Positions 1 through 9,776 of a stretch of 64,000 nt of DNA are shown here, piece by piece. Each line of letters begins with the position of its first letter. Position 1 is the stretch's first letter. This DNA comes from Lepiota brunneoincarnata (Eukaryota > Basidiomycota > Agaricomycetes > Agaricales > Agaricaceae), in the NCBI GenBank assembly GCA_023014365.1, contig JAEBUN010000007.1, positions 186,001-250,000 of the forward strand. The letters run 5' to 3'. The notes under the pieces were generated by a model. It did no database searches. It saw only the letters and a program-made list of their open reading frames with translations, and was not told the DNA's origin. The translations under genes and the position numbers were made by a program.

Positions 1-1307
1 ATAGATCAACTCAGATTTACCATTGACGTAATCATACAGTGTCTGCCACACTTATATTAATTGCTACTGGATAATAAGGCCAATCTGGTTTTATGAGTTG
101 TACCATTGCCTTCATCAGTTGTAGAGGACACTCACCATGCAAGGCCAATTTGCCCAGTGGTATCTTCCTGTCATTACCAAACACATCTGCTTGCCCTCCC
201 TTTAACCCTAGCCTCAAGTGACAAAGACACCAGGAAGTTTCGGTTTTGAGATGACAGAAATGAACTCATTCTAAAGCTGCCTAGACACCCTGGCAACAGT
301 GACTTCACTTCTTGCCCTCACTTGATTGCTACCAGAAGCAAGATCCTGCAAAAAATGCTTTTGTTACTTTTACAGCAGCATATCTTAGTGGTAATCTGTT
401 GCTGGGTAGGAAAGCACTTCTTGATGATGAAGCAATCCATTTGATACCAAAGCTACACCCAAAAGGTGAATCCAGGGCAGTCAGACAGAAAAGGGACAAG
501 AAACAAGATGGCGTGCCATTGTTAATTGAGAGCTGAGAAAGTTGATGTGCAGGGTTCTGGGGATTCATCAAGTTCATTAAGTTTGGGCTCTTTTGTCTTG
601 GTTGGCACAACTCCATCTCTGGGCCCAGAGCCTTTTCAAGTGTCAAAACATTGCAGCAGCTTAATTGGATATTTAGATACCTAGGTACCTAGGCTGCTAA
701 ATGAGACTTCCGGGGACAGCATAGCATATTTCCCAAACTTCTCTTCAGCAGATGGGAACTTGTGAGGTCATAGCGAGAAGACAGGGTTCCTCATGGTGGG
801 CTCCAGTTAAAGAATGGCCAGCGATGTTGACAACAAAAATAATAAAAGCAAGTGTAATTGGCGATACAGCTACTTGGGCTCAAGTTTGTCGAGAGGGGAG
901 AGAGACAAAAGGGTAATATTATGGGAGTACGAGTGAAGACAGTGGGGGAGAAAGAACAATAGACAGATGAAAGAAAAAAGAGGAAGGGGGTCTGCTAGCT
1001 AGTGAGGTGCTCAAACACCTGAGATTTATACTATGAGACTGAGACAATTAACTATGTAAAATAGAATATGTCACAATGAAGAGTCAATGGTATCTATGAA
1101 AATTATGAAAGCAAATGACGCTAGAGGGGGAGGGGGTATTGTGCCACTGGCAGTGACAACACTTCGGAGTCAAGATGTGTTGGGAGCTGGTGGGACAGCA
1201 GTGAGGGAATGTGCACAATGCTATGTGTGCAGGCATGTTTCCTCCCTCGCATCACCTCCCTCTCTTTGATTACGCCATGGCATGAATGCCATTGTTCAAT
1301 CTGAGGT
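1..1307. other. Unclassified left flank
   Basis: I recognise no gene here. Only short open frames without known motifs occur on either strand, and there is a purine-rich stretch at about 890-1000. It is probably degraded repeat sequence, perhaps continuous with the unclassified DNA right of element A before A was inserted. Confidence 0.4.
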
Positions 1308-1452
1308 ATGTTACTCGACATTGCGCCCATCAAGAAGTCCAATTTTGACCACTACCAGATTCTTGCAAGTTGCTGTATAGAGATATGCTATTGTATTACT
1401 AGCATGTGGGGTGTCCGCTTGTCTTTCTGTGAGCGTAGGATTGAGGGGCCAG
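1308..1452 (+). pseudogene. First half of a small ORF split by element A
   Basis: An ATG-initiated frame runs 48 codons to the insertion point of element A. If A and one copy of its target duplication are removed, the same frame continues at 18519 and ends at TAG 18629-18631, giving a predicted 85-aa product rich in Cys and Ile. I do not recognise the protein. It may be a fragment of an older transposon gene. The continuity is seen directly; that it was ever a functional gene is unproven. Confidence 0.3.
1448..1452. repeat. Target-site duplication of element A, left (GCCAG)
   Basis: GCCAG abuts the TG of the left LTR and recurs at 18514-18518, immediately after the CA of the right LTR. A 5-bp duplication is the normal Ty3/Gypsy integrase footprint. 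Confidence 0.93.
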
Positions 1453-1806
1453 TGTTACCATATTTCCCTTTTACACGCCTGCCTGCCTATTTTTTACTTA
1501 TCATGTGTTATTGCCTGCTGTCAGCGCTTGGTTATATTTACTTATCACATGCCACCGCCCGTCTATAGTTAGTTCACCTTTGGCCTGTGATTTCCACCCA
1601 TTTGCATGTGATTCTCCCCTTTATCACATGCCAGTAAACCCAGTAGTATATATAGACCTAAGTATTACTTGTAATCCTTAGCTTTGTCTTGTTATACATT
1701 GTATTTGTTCCTGTTCTTTGGCATTGCCTTAGACTTGCTCGCACTACTCAACAGTTAACTTGTTGTTAATCGCATTGAGCCTTGCAGACGCCTAACCAGC
1801 GTAACA
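1453..1806 (+). repeat. Element A 5' LTR (354 bp)
   Basis: Begins TGTTACC and ends GTAACA. Against the 3' LTR (18173-18513, 341 bp) I see two substitutions near 1477-1480 and one replaced block (18 bp against 5 bp); the last roughly 280 bp look identical. Confidence 0.93.
1647..1690 (+). promoter_or_regulatory. Element A TATA box and predicted transcript start
   Basis: TATATATA lies at 1647-1654. The block at 1679-1690 that is complementary to the PBS begins 32 nt downstream, where transcription would be expected to start. This defines U3 as about 1453-1678 and R-U5 as 1679-1806. The start site is inferred, not measured. Confidence 0.65.
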
Positions 1807-1807
1807 A

Positions 1808-1819
1808 AAGACAAAGCTA
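1808..1819 (+). other. Element A self-priming primer-binding site
   Basis: AAGACAAAGCTA, one base after the LTR, is the exact reverse complement of 1679-1690, the predicted 5' end of the element RNA. This is the Tf1/sushi self-priming layout, in which the folded RNA 5' end rather than a tRNA primes minus-strand synthesis. Confidence 0.8.
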
Positions 1820-2101
1820 CTTGTTGCCTCTCTTCTCTCTTCTCACCCTCTTTGGTTTGCACAGTACCGTTAACTGTGAGGTCTAGACAGAACCGTAATC
1901 TGTTGAGGATCATCGCTTGTCTATTCGAGCATCTGACATGGTCCTCACCCCGAAGAACTCCGGCTGTTGTTCTTCTGAACCTTCACACCCCAGCGTCTCT
2001 ATAGGTTCTCAGATTCCTCGTTCGTCTTGTCGAATGTCTTCGTGGATCTTAAATTCTTGGAGGTTCCTCTTTACCAGAAAAGACATTGTTGCCCATCACG
2101 G
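1820..2101 (+). other. Element A untranslated leader
   Basis: Pyrimidine- and Ser-codon-rich leader between the PBS and repeat R1. It contains a short open frame starting at ATG 1938, but no domain. It is not similar to the leader of elements B and C, so A is a separate family. Confidence 0.6.
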
Positions 2102-3402
2102 TGAAAAGGTAGAAACTTTCGTAGGTTTTAATATAGATAGTGGGCTTGTTTTCACTAAGCTTAGCCGCAATTCGATAAGCTTAAGCTAATACAAGTGGAA
2201 TGAGATAGATAATGAACAGTTTTGTCTTTTAGGGTGTTCTGGGGGTGCGGTCTGACAGCGAAATTCAAGAGAGTAGTGTTTTTAGAGGTTAACGAACAGC
2301 CATTGAAGTTATCTTAGCTGTACAGTACAACAATGACAGGACAATCCCTGTCAATTCAAAGTGCTGGGTCTCTGGTCTCTGGTCTCTGGTCTCTGAACTC
2401 TGGTCTCTGTCTCTGTCTCTGTCTCTAGCACTCTGGAACTCTAAACTCTGAACTCTGGTCTCTGTCTCTGTCTCTGGGTTGGTCGATGACTGAAGAAATC
2501 ACACTTAACGACGCACACTAAATAGCCCTCTGAAACCGTTCTTGATCACGGCTTGCAGACTTGCATGTGGAAGTGGGGGTGAGACCTCTTGCTTCTCCAC
2601 AAACAAGTGCGACTGTATTTATATTGTTTAGATACATACGAGAGATAGTAAATATGAAATAGAAAACAATAAGCTTAATTGTTACAGGCACTGTAGAACA
2701 TTTTGGAAGGTTTGGCAGCATTTCTACCTCACCCTGGGTTATGGGTTTTTCTCTGATTAACGAATGGCAATCCAGCCAGACGTGTTCCATGCTCATCTGC
2801 ATTATTCTGCGTCCACGCGAGCGCGTTAAGTTTCCAGATCAATTATGATCGGAATGTATAGCAGATGGACAATCCCTTGATCCGTTGTAATTAATCTCAG
2901 TTAAGCAGTATGCTGAAGTGCCGGGACCCACAAAGCACTTGTTAATTAGGAGTCTTTGATATTTCTAGGGTTTTGGGCATCGGGTATTGCCTCCCGAACG
3001 TTGGACATTCCATTCCATGGTCCGGTCATCATTATTGAACTTGCTATAGACGTAATATGCCTGCGACAGCCACTAGGTACATTCTTTTATGTTCAAACAC
3101 ATTCAGGTTCATCAGAAAACTGCTGGTAAGGTCCCTTGATGTGACCGGGGTATACTCGATAGGCTATGTAGAGTCCTGAATCCCCCCAGAGAGCGTTCTG
3201 ATAGCTTGGTTCACTAAGCTTAGTGATAATGAACTGGTTTGAACACATCCGAGGCTTGAGTATCCCCAATTCGGTCGAACTGGCTACTACGGGATATAGT
3301 ACCAATCCTCTATAGAGTTCTTTAATGATATAGCCAATGATTCTATGTAGAGAATTGTTCCAGAGTACGGAATTCATGTATAGGCGTGAAATCGGCGTAT
3401 CA
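2102..3402. repeat. Repeat R1 (1301 bp), possible solo LTR
   Basis: Same length as R2 at 53810-55110, with mostly transition differences and no net indel. It begins TGAAAAGG and ends GTATCA, compatible with a TG...CA LTR, but the flanking 5-mers (CACGG and ACAGG) are not a convincing target duplication. It interrupts element A between leader and gag. It holds minus-strand open frames of about 94 codons with no recognised domain and an internal CTCTG microsatellite. Confidence 0.75.
2367..2478. repeat. CTCTG/GTCTCT microsatellite inside R1
   Basis: Imperfect tandem runs of TCTCTGG and TCTCTG units interrupted by AACTCTGG. The same structure occurs in R2 at about 54078-54187, so the array predates the spread of R. 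Confidence 0.85.
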
Positions 3403-3801
3403 ACAGGTAGTTATTTCAAGTCCAGAAAAGACCATCCTAACCCTTGTATTTCCCAAACTGGTTCTGGATCTCCAGGACCCTCTCAATCGTCTGTTACCCC
3501 ACATGCCATTCCATCTACTCCTCGCCCTACTCCTTCTTTTCGCATGCCTTTGTCTTCTCCTGAGTCCGACCAACCTGTATACACAACCCCGCCCGAACCA
3601 GTGGATACCACCCTTCAGGTAGCCACCCAGATTACTGAACCGTCACCCGTTGAACTGCCTCGACTCCCCTTTGGTTTGCTTGAAGCAACCACAAGTACCG
3701 GAGGACCCTTACGCTTTCCTATCTGACAGATCAAACCCGGACATTACCAGCTTCCCTGAACCTTACAACCCTTCCCACCACCTTCCCCTCCCTCTGAACC
3801 C
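3403..3801 (+). pseudogene. Element A pre-gag proline/serine-rich open region (broken)
   Basis: Pro/Ser/Thr-rich coding-like sequence in the gag frame as far as a TGA at 3724-3726, then a shifted frame. It resembles in composition the ATG-less open frame in front of gag in element B (7959-8585). It may be the equivalent N-terminal extension, now broken. Confidence 0.4.
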
Positions 3802-5003
3802 ATGTCTGAGACTATGGGAGACCTGCCGGCTAACCACCCACCACCAGGACCACCAGGACCACCTGGACCACCACAAGGTCCACCCCATCCACCATCACCA
3901 CAACCGCAGCATAATGGCTACAAAGAACTATCGTTTGAGAAACCGACACCGTTCGATGGCAACCACAAGAACTTCCAAGAGTTCATTAACTCTGTAGCAC
4001 TCTACCTTTATGGTAACGCCGACATCTATAACACCAATGATAAGAAGATTGTATTCTTCTTGTCCCTGCTCAAAACCAGAGAAGCCAGCAACTGGAAAAA
4101 CCAATACTTTCAGTCAAAGCAAATTTGGGGAGAATTCACCCCTGGAACATATGACAAACTCGTTGAAGAGTTCACCAAAGCATTCTCACCCGTGGACGTC
4201 CCATCCCAAGCATTCCACAACATTAATACTCTCCGCCAAGGATCCTGTAACGTTGAAGACATCATCGCAGAGTTCAAAACTCTCGTCCACCGTTCAGGAC
4301 TCCGCGAACATCACGCCCTCATAGAGAAGTTCCAAAACGTCATCAATCAAAACCTTGCTTACAAATCCTCACTGATCCGAACCCGCCTAATACCATAAAC
4401 GAATGGTACTGCCACGCTATCCAGTTTTACCACAACTGGCACACCGCTTCCACAATCCTCGGATCGCGTCTAGGATTCTGTCCATGCCCCGCTCCCGCTA
4501 ATAACTACTGCCATATGCAGCAACCATATCGTAAACCGCAGCAACAATCATCCTACACTGGACCAAACTGTCATTATCAATTCTGCCCATCATGTGACCC
4601 AAACGCTATGGAGATCGACAACACGTACCTTAATGAAGGTCCTGAATATTACCCTTTTTTTAATATCCCCGGTGATCCACACCCTGATCAAGAAGAAACC
4701 AAAGAAGGTCAACCGGATCATTTTCCCCACAATGACGACATCGATATCAATGCCGTCTTTACACCCAAAGAAAAACGTGCCTATGAGAAAGGCTTGTGTT
4801 TCCATTGTTTCAAACCTGGTCACATTTCATGCATCTGTCCCAATGTTGCCCGACCACAACCAAAAATCAATAAAGCAACCAATATACGAAACACATCCCT
4901 AAAAATCCATTCCATCATCAAATCTATCCCCAAAACTGAAGCTGTTGAAGTCTACAAGACTTGGTCCAAAGACCCGACTATGCAACCATTTGCAAATTTT
5001 TGA
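3802..5003 (+). pseudogene. Element A gag (capsid and zinc knuckle), frameshifted
   Basis: Structural polyprotein relic. ATG 3802 opens a Gly/Pro-rich start followed by a retrotransposon gag capsid domain to about 4360. There the frame shifts; homology to the B gag resumes in the third frame and ends with a CCHC knuckle (CFHCFKPGHISCIC, about 4795-4836). The frame ends at TGA 5001-5003 on the slippery site. The single frameshift near 4362 is enough to abolish full-length Gag. Confidence 0.85.
4994..5003 (+). promoter_or_regulatory. Element A -1 frameshift site at the gag stop
   Basis: A-AAT-TTT in the gag frame (4994-5000) is a canonical X-XXY-YYZ slippery heptamer, and the next codon is the gag stop TGA. 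Slipping back one base enters the pol frame, which is open through the protease. Elements B, C and D have a related site at the same point. Confidence 0.65.
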
Positions 5004-7214
5004 TTTGGAGGTTCTGTTCAACACCAGCCCCTCCCAGTTCCCCTCTCTCTTGTAATGTTGTAACTCTTGCATCTACTTCAAACAATAAATCCATATATCT
5101 TCCTTTAAAGGTGCAGAGCCTGAGAGAACAAAAAGACATCCCACTTATTGCCCTCCTTGACTCTGGAGCTCAAGGAAACTTCATATCAGACAACTTTGTC
5201 ACCGAGCATCGTTTATGGAAGCAAGAACTTCCCCGAGCAATCAGCATGCGCAATTTTGATGGATCAAACAACTTAAACGGAATGATTACACACTATTCTA
5301 CCTTCCGCACGATAATCGATGGTCGATTAACTCCCATCACCGCCTACGTTGCAGCAACAGGATCGAAACCAATGGTTCTTGGTTTCCTGTGGCTTAACAA
5401 AGTCAACCCAAAAATCGATTGGAAATGCCGTATGTTCCAATGGAGAAAAGAGAAGAAGCGCAACCATCACCCCAAGTACTTGACATACAACAACCATCCG
5501 ATCAATATTGCCACCCTCGCAATGGACCGACTAAACGTATTCAACCCTGAAGGAAAATTTTCCTATACCCTGCACAAACCAATCTATGAACCTCTCCTTA
5601 ACGAGGACTACAAAGAGTTCTCTCTAGAGTCTGAGATGCGTCAGATCATTATCAGGCTACAGAACTTGCAATTAAACATGGAGACAAAAAGGTCGACAAT
5701 CCTGCTGTCAAAGTACCCTGTCGATTCCACCAATGGTTGAGTCATTTCAGCAAGAAAGCTGCTGAATGATTCCCTCCCTGATGATCTTACGACCACGCTA
5801 TCGAACTAAAGCCCAAATTCAAACCTGTTGCAATGAAAGCTTACAAGCTTTCCCCGAATCAGGATAACTCTTTGAAAGAGTTCATTTCCGATAACCTCCA
5901 CAAAGGTTACATCCGCCCGTCGAAATCCCCAATGGCCTCCCCATTCTTCTTTGTCGATAAGAAGGATGGCTCACTCCACCCCTGTCAAGACTACTGCTAT
6001 GTCAATAAACATACGGTCAAAAACGCATACCAAATCCCGATGGTTACCGAGATTACGGATAAGCTCAAAGGAGCCTGCATATTTTCTAAACTTGATGTCC
6101 ATGCCGGATATAACAACATTTGCATCAAGAAAGGAGATGAATGGAAAGGTGCATTTAACACCCTGCTTGGACTATTCAAACTGACCGTCATGTTCTTCGG
6201 AATGTGCAATTCCCCCGCAACCTTCCAGGCATTTATGGATGACATCTTGGCATCCCCAATCCGTAAAGGAGGAATCGTCGTATATATGGATGATATTCTC
6301 ATCTTTGCTCGTGACCAGGAAGAACACGACCGCATTGTGGAAGAAGCTCTCAAATGTTTGGCCTTGAATGACATCTACCTCAAAACCAAGAAATGCGAAT
6401 TCTACCGCGACCATATGGAATACCTCAGCATGATTATCACGCCCGATAAAATCAAGATGGATCCTGTCAAATTAGCCGGAATCGCCCAATGGCCCATTCC
6501 GAAATGTACCAAAGACGTCTGCAAGTTCATAGGATTCTGTAACTTCTACCAGAAGTTTATCCATGGCTATTCCGCTATTGCCCAACCCCTTAATGCTCTC
6601 ATGTCAACCAAGCGACTATTTGAATGGACTGACAAGTGTTGAGACTTGTTCGATGCTTTGAAACTTCAATTTTCAAAACAACCCATGCTTACAATGCCCG
6701 ACCAATCAAAACCATTCGAAATCGAATGCGACGCTTTGAAATACGCTACCGGAGCTGTACTTTATCAAACCGACATTAATAATCAATGCCACCCCGTGGC
6801 TTTCCTATCGAAAACCCTCACACCTGCCAAACAAAATTACGATATTCACGACTGCAAACTACTCACCATCATCCACACCCTAGGAGAATGGCATCACTAT
6901 TTGGAAGGAGGACCCTTCCCTGTTAAAGTTCGTACCAATCACCAGAATCTTACTTACTGGAAGAAACTGCAGGACATAAACCGACGCCAGGCCCACTGGC
7001 ATCAATTCCTCTCCTGCTTTAATCTCCAAATCAAGCATGTACCCGGTACAAAAATACCCGCTGCCAATGCTCTTTCCCAATGTCCCGATCATATCCCCGA
7101 TGAGGATGAGGACAACCGATCCATGACTGTATTACCCGAGTCAATATTCGTCAACACCGTCAACCAGGAAACCCGCGACGATATACTCTGCCTTAATACC
7201 TATGACCCACATAC
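5001..7214 (+). pseudogene. Element A pol, first part: protease, RT, RNase H (broken)
   Basis: The aspartic protease is marked by DSGAQGNFIS (about 5161-5190). Stop TGA 5738 and a frameshift separate it from the reverse transcriptase (5833-6642), which keeps YMDD (about 6283-6294). TGA 6640 precedes the RNase H part (6646-7209), which reads on until element B interrupts it at 7214. Several stops lie where intact element B has CGA, indicating C-to-T decay. The integrase half resumes at 15412. Confidence 0.9.
7210..7214. repeat. Target-site duplication of element B, left (CATAC)
   Basis: CATAC directly precedes the left LTR of B and is repeated at 15407-15411 directly after the right LTR. This proves that B inserted into the pol gene of A. 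Confidence 0.95.
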
Positions 7215-7600
7215 TGTTATCAGAAACCACATCAGAAGGACAGTTATTTTTAGTTCACATTCCCATGTCACTATGAAACTATCAGTAGTGTACATCAGAA
7301 GGACTATTCTTAGTATACGCCTCATGTTCTCTTATCTCTGACTCATAGTTACCCCGGTCTGGATTATTATAGTAGGAGCACAGCCACACTTAGAAGTATA
7401 TAAGGATACAGTACAATACCTTGTATCCTTATCTTAGTGTTATACAGTTCTTGCCTCCTATACCTCTTTGCCTTTAAACCGGCTGGACTATAGTGCTCCG
7501 TCGTCTCTAAGTTGCGCCTAGTAGGACAAGACCAAGTCTGTATAGACATCTTGCCACGAACGCCGTGCTACTCAAGAGCGAACCCCTAACCCGGGTAACA
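7215..7600 (+). repeat. Element B 5' LTR (386 bp)
   Basis: Begins TGTTATCAG and ends GGGTAACA. The only difference from the 3' LTR that I find is T against C within CTAAGTTGCG, near 7510. The R-U5 half is shared with element C, but the first 160 bp or so (U3) are not. Confidence 0.96.
7397..7441 (+). promoter_or_regulatory. Element B TATA box and predicted transcript start
   Basis: TATATAAG at 7397-7404; the PBS-complementary block begins at 7430, 33 nt downstream. The U3 upstream contains repeats of a TATCAGAAG/CATCAGAAGGA motif (about 7217, 7230 and 7294), which may be activator sites. Confidence 0.65.
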
Positions 7601-7601
7601 A

Positions 7602-7613
7602 AACACTAAGATA
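7602..7613 (+). other. Element B self-priming primer-binding site
   Basis: AACACTAAGATA, one base after the LTR, is the exact reverse complement of 7430-7441. Position, length and spacing match those of element A although the sequences differ, so the complementarity is conserved while the bases are not. Confidence 0.82.
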
Positions 7614-7958
7614 CTCTGCTGCTTATCTCTTGCTCGCCCTCTACTCTGCTCTGCTTTGCCGACGTACTGAACGCGTCGAGGTACCTGGTCGTTCAAAACG
7701 ACGTACGAAAGAAAACCGCCTCTCTGTGTAGCCATCGCTACGTCCCTCAACCTTTCCCCGCCAGACGACCTGGCTTACCTACTCATTTTCGTCTTCACCT
7801 CCACCGCCACCCTCATCGCCTATCGAATCATTACCTTAGAACTCGAACGTATCACGTGCCCCTGTCACTGTTGCGTCGTCAGATCGTGGAACCTATACTC
7901 AGGGATATCCATAATCGCCACCCAATTCTTCATACTTCTAGCGATAATCGATCGCTAG
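7614..7958 (+). other. Element B leader
   Basis: Leader shared with element C (59236-59581). It has no ATG-started gene. In C one frame encodes two hydrophobic stretches before a TAG; in B a one-base deletion near 7684 shifts that frame, so I treat the region as noncoding. Confidence 0.5.
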
Positions 7959-8585
7959 ACAAATATCACCACGCCTCCAAAGAAATTCTCGGCCCGAGAA
8001 TCCCCATCACCTCCCCCTCCTCCCAAATCGAGAAGCAGAATCTCAGGATCAGGAACCAAAAACCCGGATCCCAGGAGAAACCCCATCCCCACTCAAACAC
8101 CATCTCCATTCTATCCTCCATCTCCGTTCGACTCACCCACTCCAAGTACATCAACGCGTACAAGAACAAGTTTTGCTGACGAACTAGCAGAACGACAAAG
8201 ACTACAACACGAAAAAGAATTAAAAGAACACTACGAACAAGAAGAAAGAAAACGTAAACAAGCCGAAGAATATCGTGCTAAAGTAGATCCATTAAACGAC
8301 TACGAACTCCAAAGACTTAAGAACGCTCTCAAACAACCAAGAGGACTTTCCGCATCAGAAGAGAACTTACTCACGCGCCACGAATACGCCGTAAATCAGG
8401 GAAAGACTCCCCAAACAGACAACGACTCCGACGTCTATATAACAGACGACAACCAATCAGATCCCGATCCACAACCACCCGCATTACCCACACCAACAAT
8501 ACCCTTAACCCTACCAGCTCCACCTTCCCGACCAACACAACCTCCATCACCACCACCGCCGCCACCACCAGGACAATTACAAATA
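7959..8585 (+). other. ATG-less open frame in phase with gag (209 codons)
   Basis: The gag frame is open for 209 codons upstream of the gag ATG, from just after TAG 7956-7958, and contains no ATG. The predicted peptide has a Pro/Ser-rich part, a Glu/Lys/Arg-rich probable coiled coil (about 8170-8330) and a proline-rich end running into gag. Element C keeps 174 codons of it with a net in-frame 3-nt deletion, but has a TAA at 59681. Translation would need a non-AUG start, an upstream spliced start or an IRES; otherwise it is a relic. Confidence 0.45.
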
Positions 8586-9776
8586 ATGGCCGCCGCAGCT
8601 ACACCAAAAGAGTTAGGACTCCTCAAACCCATCGCCTTCGATGGAACTAGAAGACTATTCGAAGATTGGATCTTCCAATGTGAAGTTTACGTGCTCGCTA
8701 ATGCGACCACCTACAACACCGACCTCGCTAGAACCCTATTCGTCCTTTCGACAATGCAATCAGGAGATGCCCGAGCGTGGGCTAGACAATACCTCCATGA
8801 GAGAAACGCCCAAACCCCACAAGGACAACCCATAGTCATGGAATCATGGGACAACTTCACCGCCCGACTGAGGGCCGACTTCACCCCAGCGGATGAACAC
8901 GTGTACGCACACACCAGACTTCAAACCCTGCATCAAGCAGGCAAACCGATGACCGAGTTTAACGCTCAGTTCAAAGAACTTGTCCGACAATCCGGATTAA
9001 ACAAAGATCGCACTCTAATCGATCTATACCGCAAGGCAATCGACCGCCGCATTGCCATGAAAATCGATGAATCAGAAAACCCTCCAACAACTATAACTGC
9101 TTGGTACACCCGAGCAAACAAACTTGACGACAACTTCCACCGAATTAACGCCCTCTACGGCACCCCCAGAAACACGTTTCCCCAAAGAAACCAATACCAA
9201 CCCAATCGCGGACCAAACCATCCAAACAATAACATACCCTACGCACAATTCTACCAAAGGAGCAACGCTCCACGATTCACCCCACGCGACCCACACGCCA
9301 TGGAAGTAGACCATGTCGCGATCGAAGAAGGATTCGAAGATCCTTATCCCGAAATCCCACAACCGGAATATACCGAAGAAAACTCCGCACAAGAACCATT
9401 GGAGTTAGATGCCGTTGTCACCGGACAACAAATGAAATCATACCAAAACCAAGAATGCTTCCGATGTGGAGCCAAAGATCATTGGGTCAGCAAATGCCCT
9501 CAACCACCACCAACTAGACGCTTCCCGGGAATGCGCACTAATCCCCCTCGCCCTGCGAGAAACCCCAACTGTCCTTTCCCTGGACAACAAAACACTCGTC
9601 CTGGATTCCCAAACCGGAACACCCAACAGTCACCACAGCGCAAGTATTCCCTCGCCGTCGCAGAAGTAGCATCTCAGATGCGCCAAATGGTCGATGACCT
9701 CGATCCAGAACTCCAACAAGAACTCCACTCCGCGCTAGCCGAGGATCCGGAGATGCGTCCATTCCAGGATTTTTAA
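8586..9776 (+). CDS. gag: Element B Gag polyprotein (396 aa)
   Basis: Capsid/nucleocapsid protein forming the cytoplasmic virus-like particle that packages element RNA. ATG 8586 has A at -3 and G at +4. A retrotransposon gag capsid domain occupies roughly residues 10-220, a Pro/Asn/Gln-rich linker follows, and one CCHC knuckle, CFRCGAKDHWVSKC, lies at residues 291-304 (9456-9497). The frame ends at TAA 9774-9776 on a slippery run, from which about -1 frame Gag-Pol would be made. No internal stop or frameshift. Copies in C and D confirm the frame. Confidence 0.95.
   Translation: MAAAATPKELGLLKPIAFDGTRRLFEDWIFQCEVYVLANATTYNTDLARTLFVLSTMQSGDARAWARQYLHERNAQTPQGQPIVMESWDNFTARLRADFTPADEHVYAHTRLQTLHQAGKPMTEFNAQFKELVRQSGLNKDRTLIDLYRKAIDRRIAMKIDESENPPTTITAWYTRANKLDDNFHRINALYGTPRNTFPQRNQYQPNRGPNHPNNNIPYAQFYQRSNAPRFTPRDPHAMEVDHVAIEEGFEDPYPEIPQPEYTEENSAQEPLELDAVVTGQQMKSYQNQECFRCGAKDHWVSKCPQPPPTRRFPGMRTNPPRPARNPNCPFPGQQNTRPGFPNRNTQQSPQRKYSLAVAEVASQMRQMVDDLDPELQQELHSALAEDPEMRPFQDF
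9767..9776 (+). promoter_or_regulatory. Element B -1 frameshift site at the gag stop
   Basis: G-GAT-TTT (9767-9773) followed by the gag stop TAA, with five T then five A. After a -1 slip the next codon is TTA and the pol frame is open without a stop into the protease. The 176 nt between gag stop and protease is translatable in pol frame in B and C, with length differences that keep frame. Confidence 0.7.

Noticed and set aside
2367..2478. CRISPR-like array
   Set aside because: Simple short tandem repeats without unique spacers in a eukaryotic genome.
2102..3402. R1 as the true 5' LTR of element A
   Set aside because: A already has matching LTRs with a perfect TSD at 1453 and 18513; R does not recur at its 3' end.
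7367..7549. Minus-strand 60-codon frames inside the B and C LTRs (also 15173-15355, 58929-59171)
   Set aside because: They lie antisense in R-U5 and are conserved only because the LTR is. No domain, no promoter.
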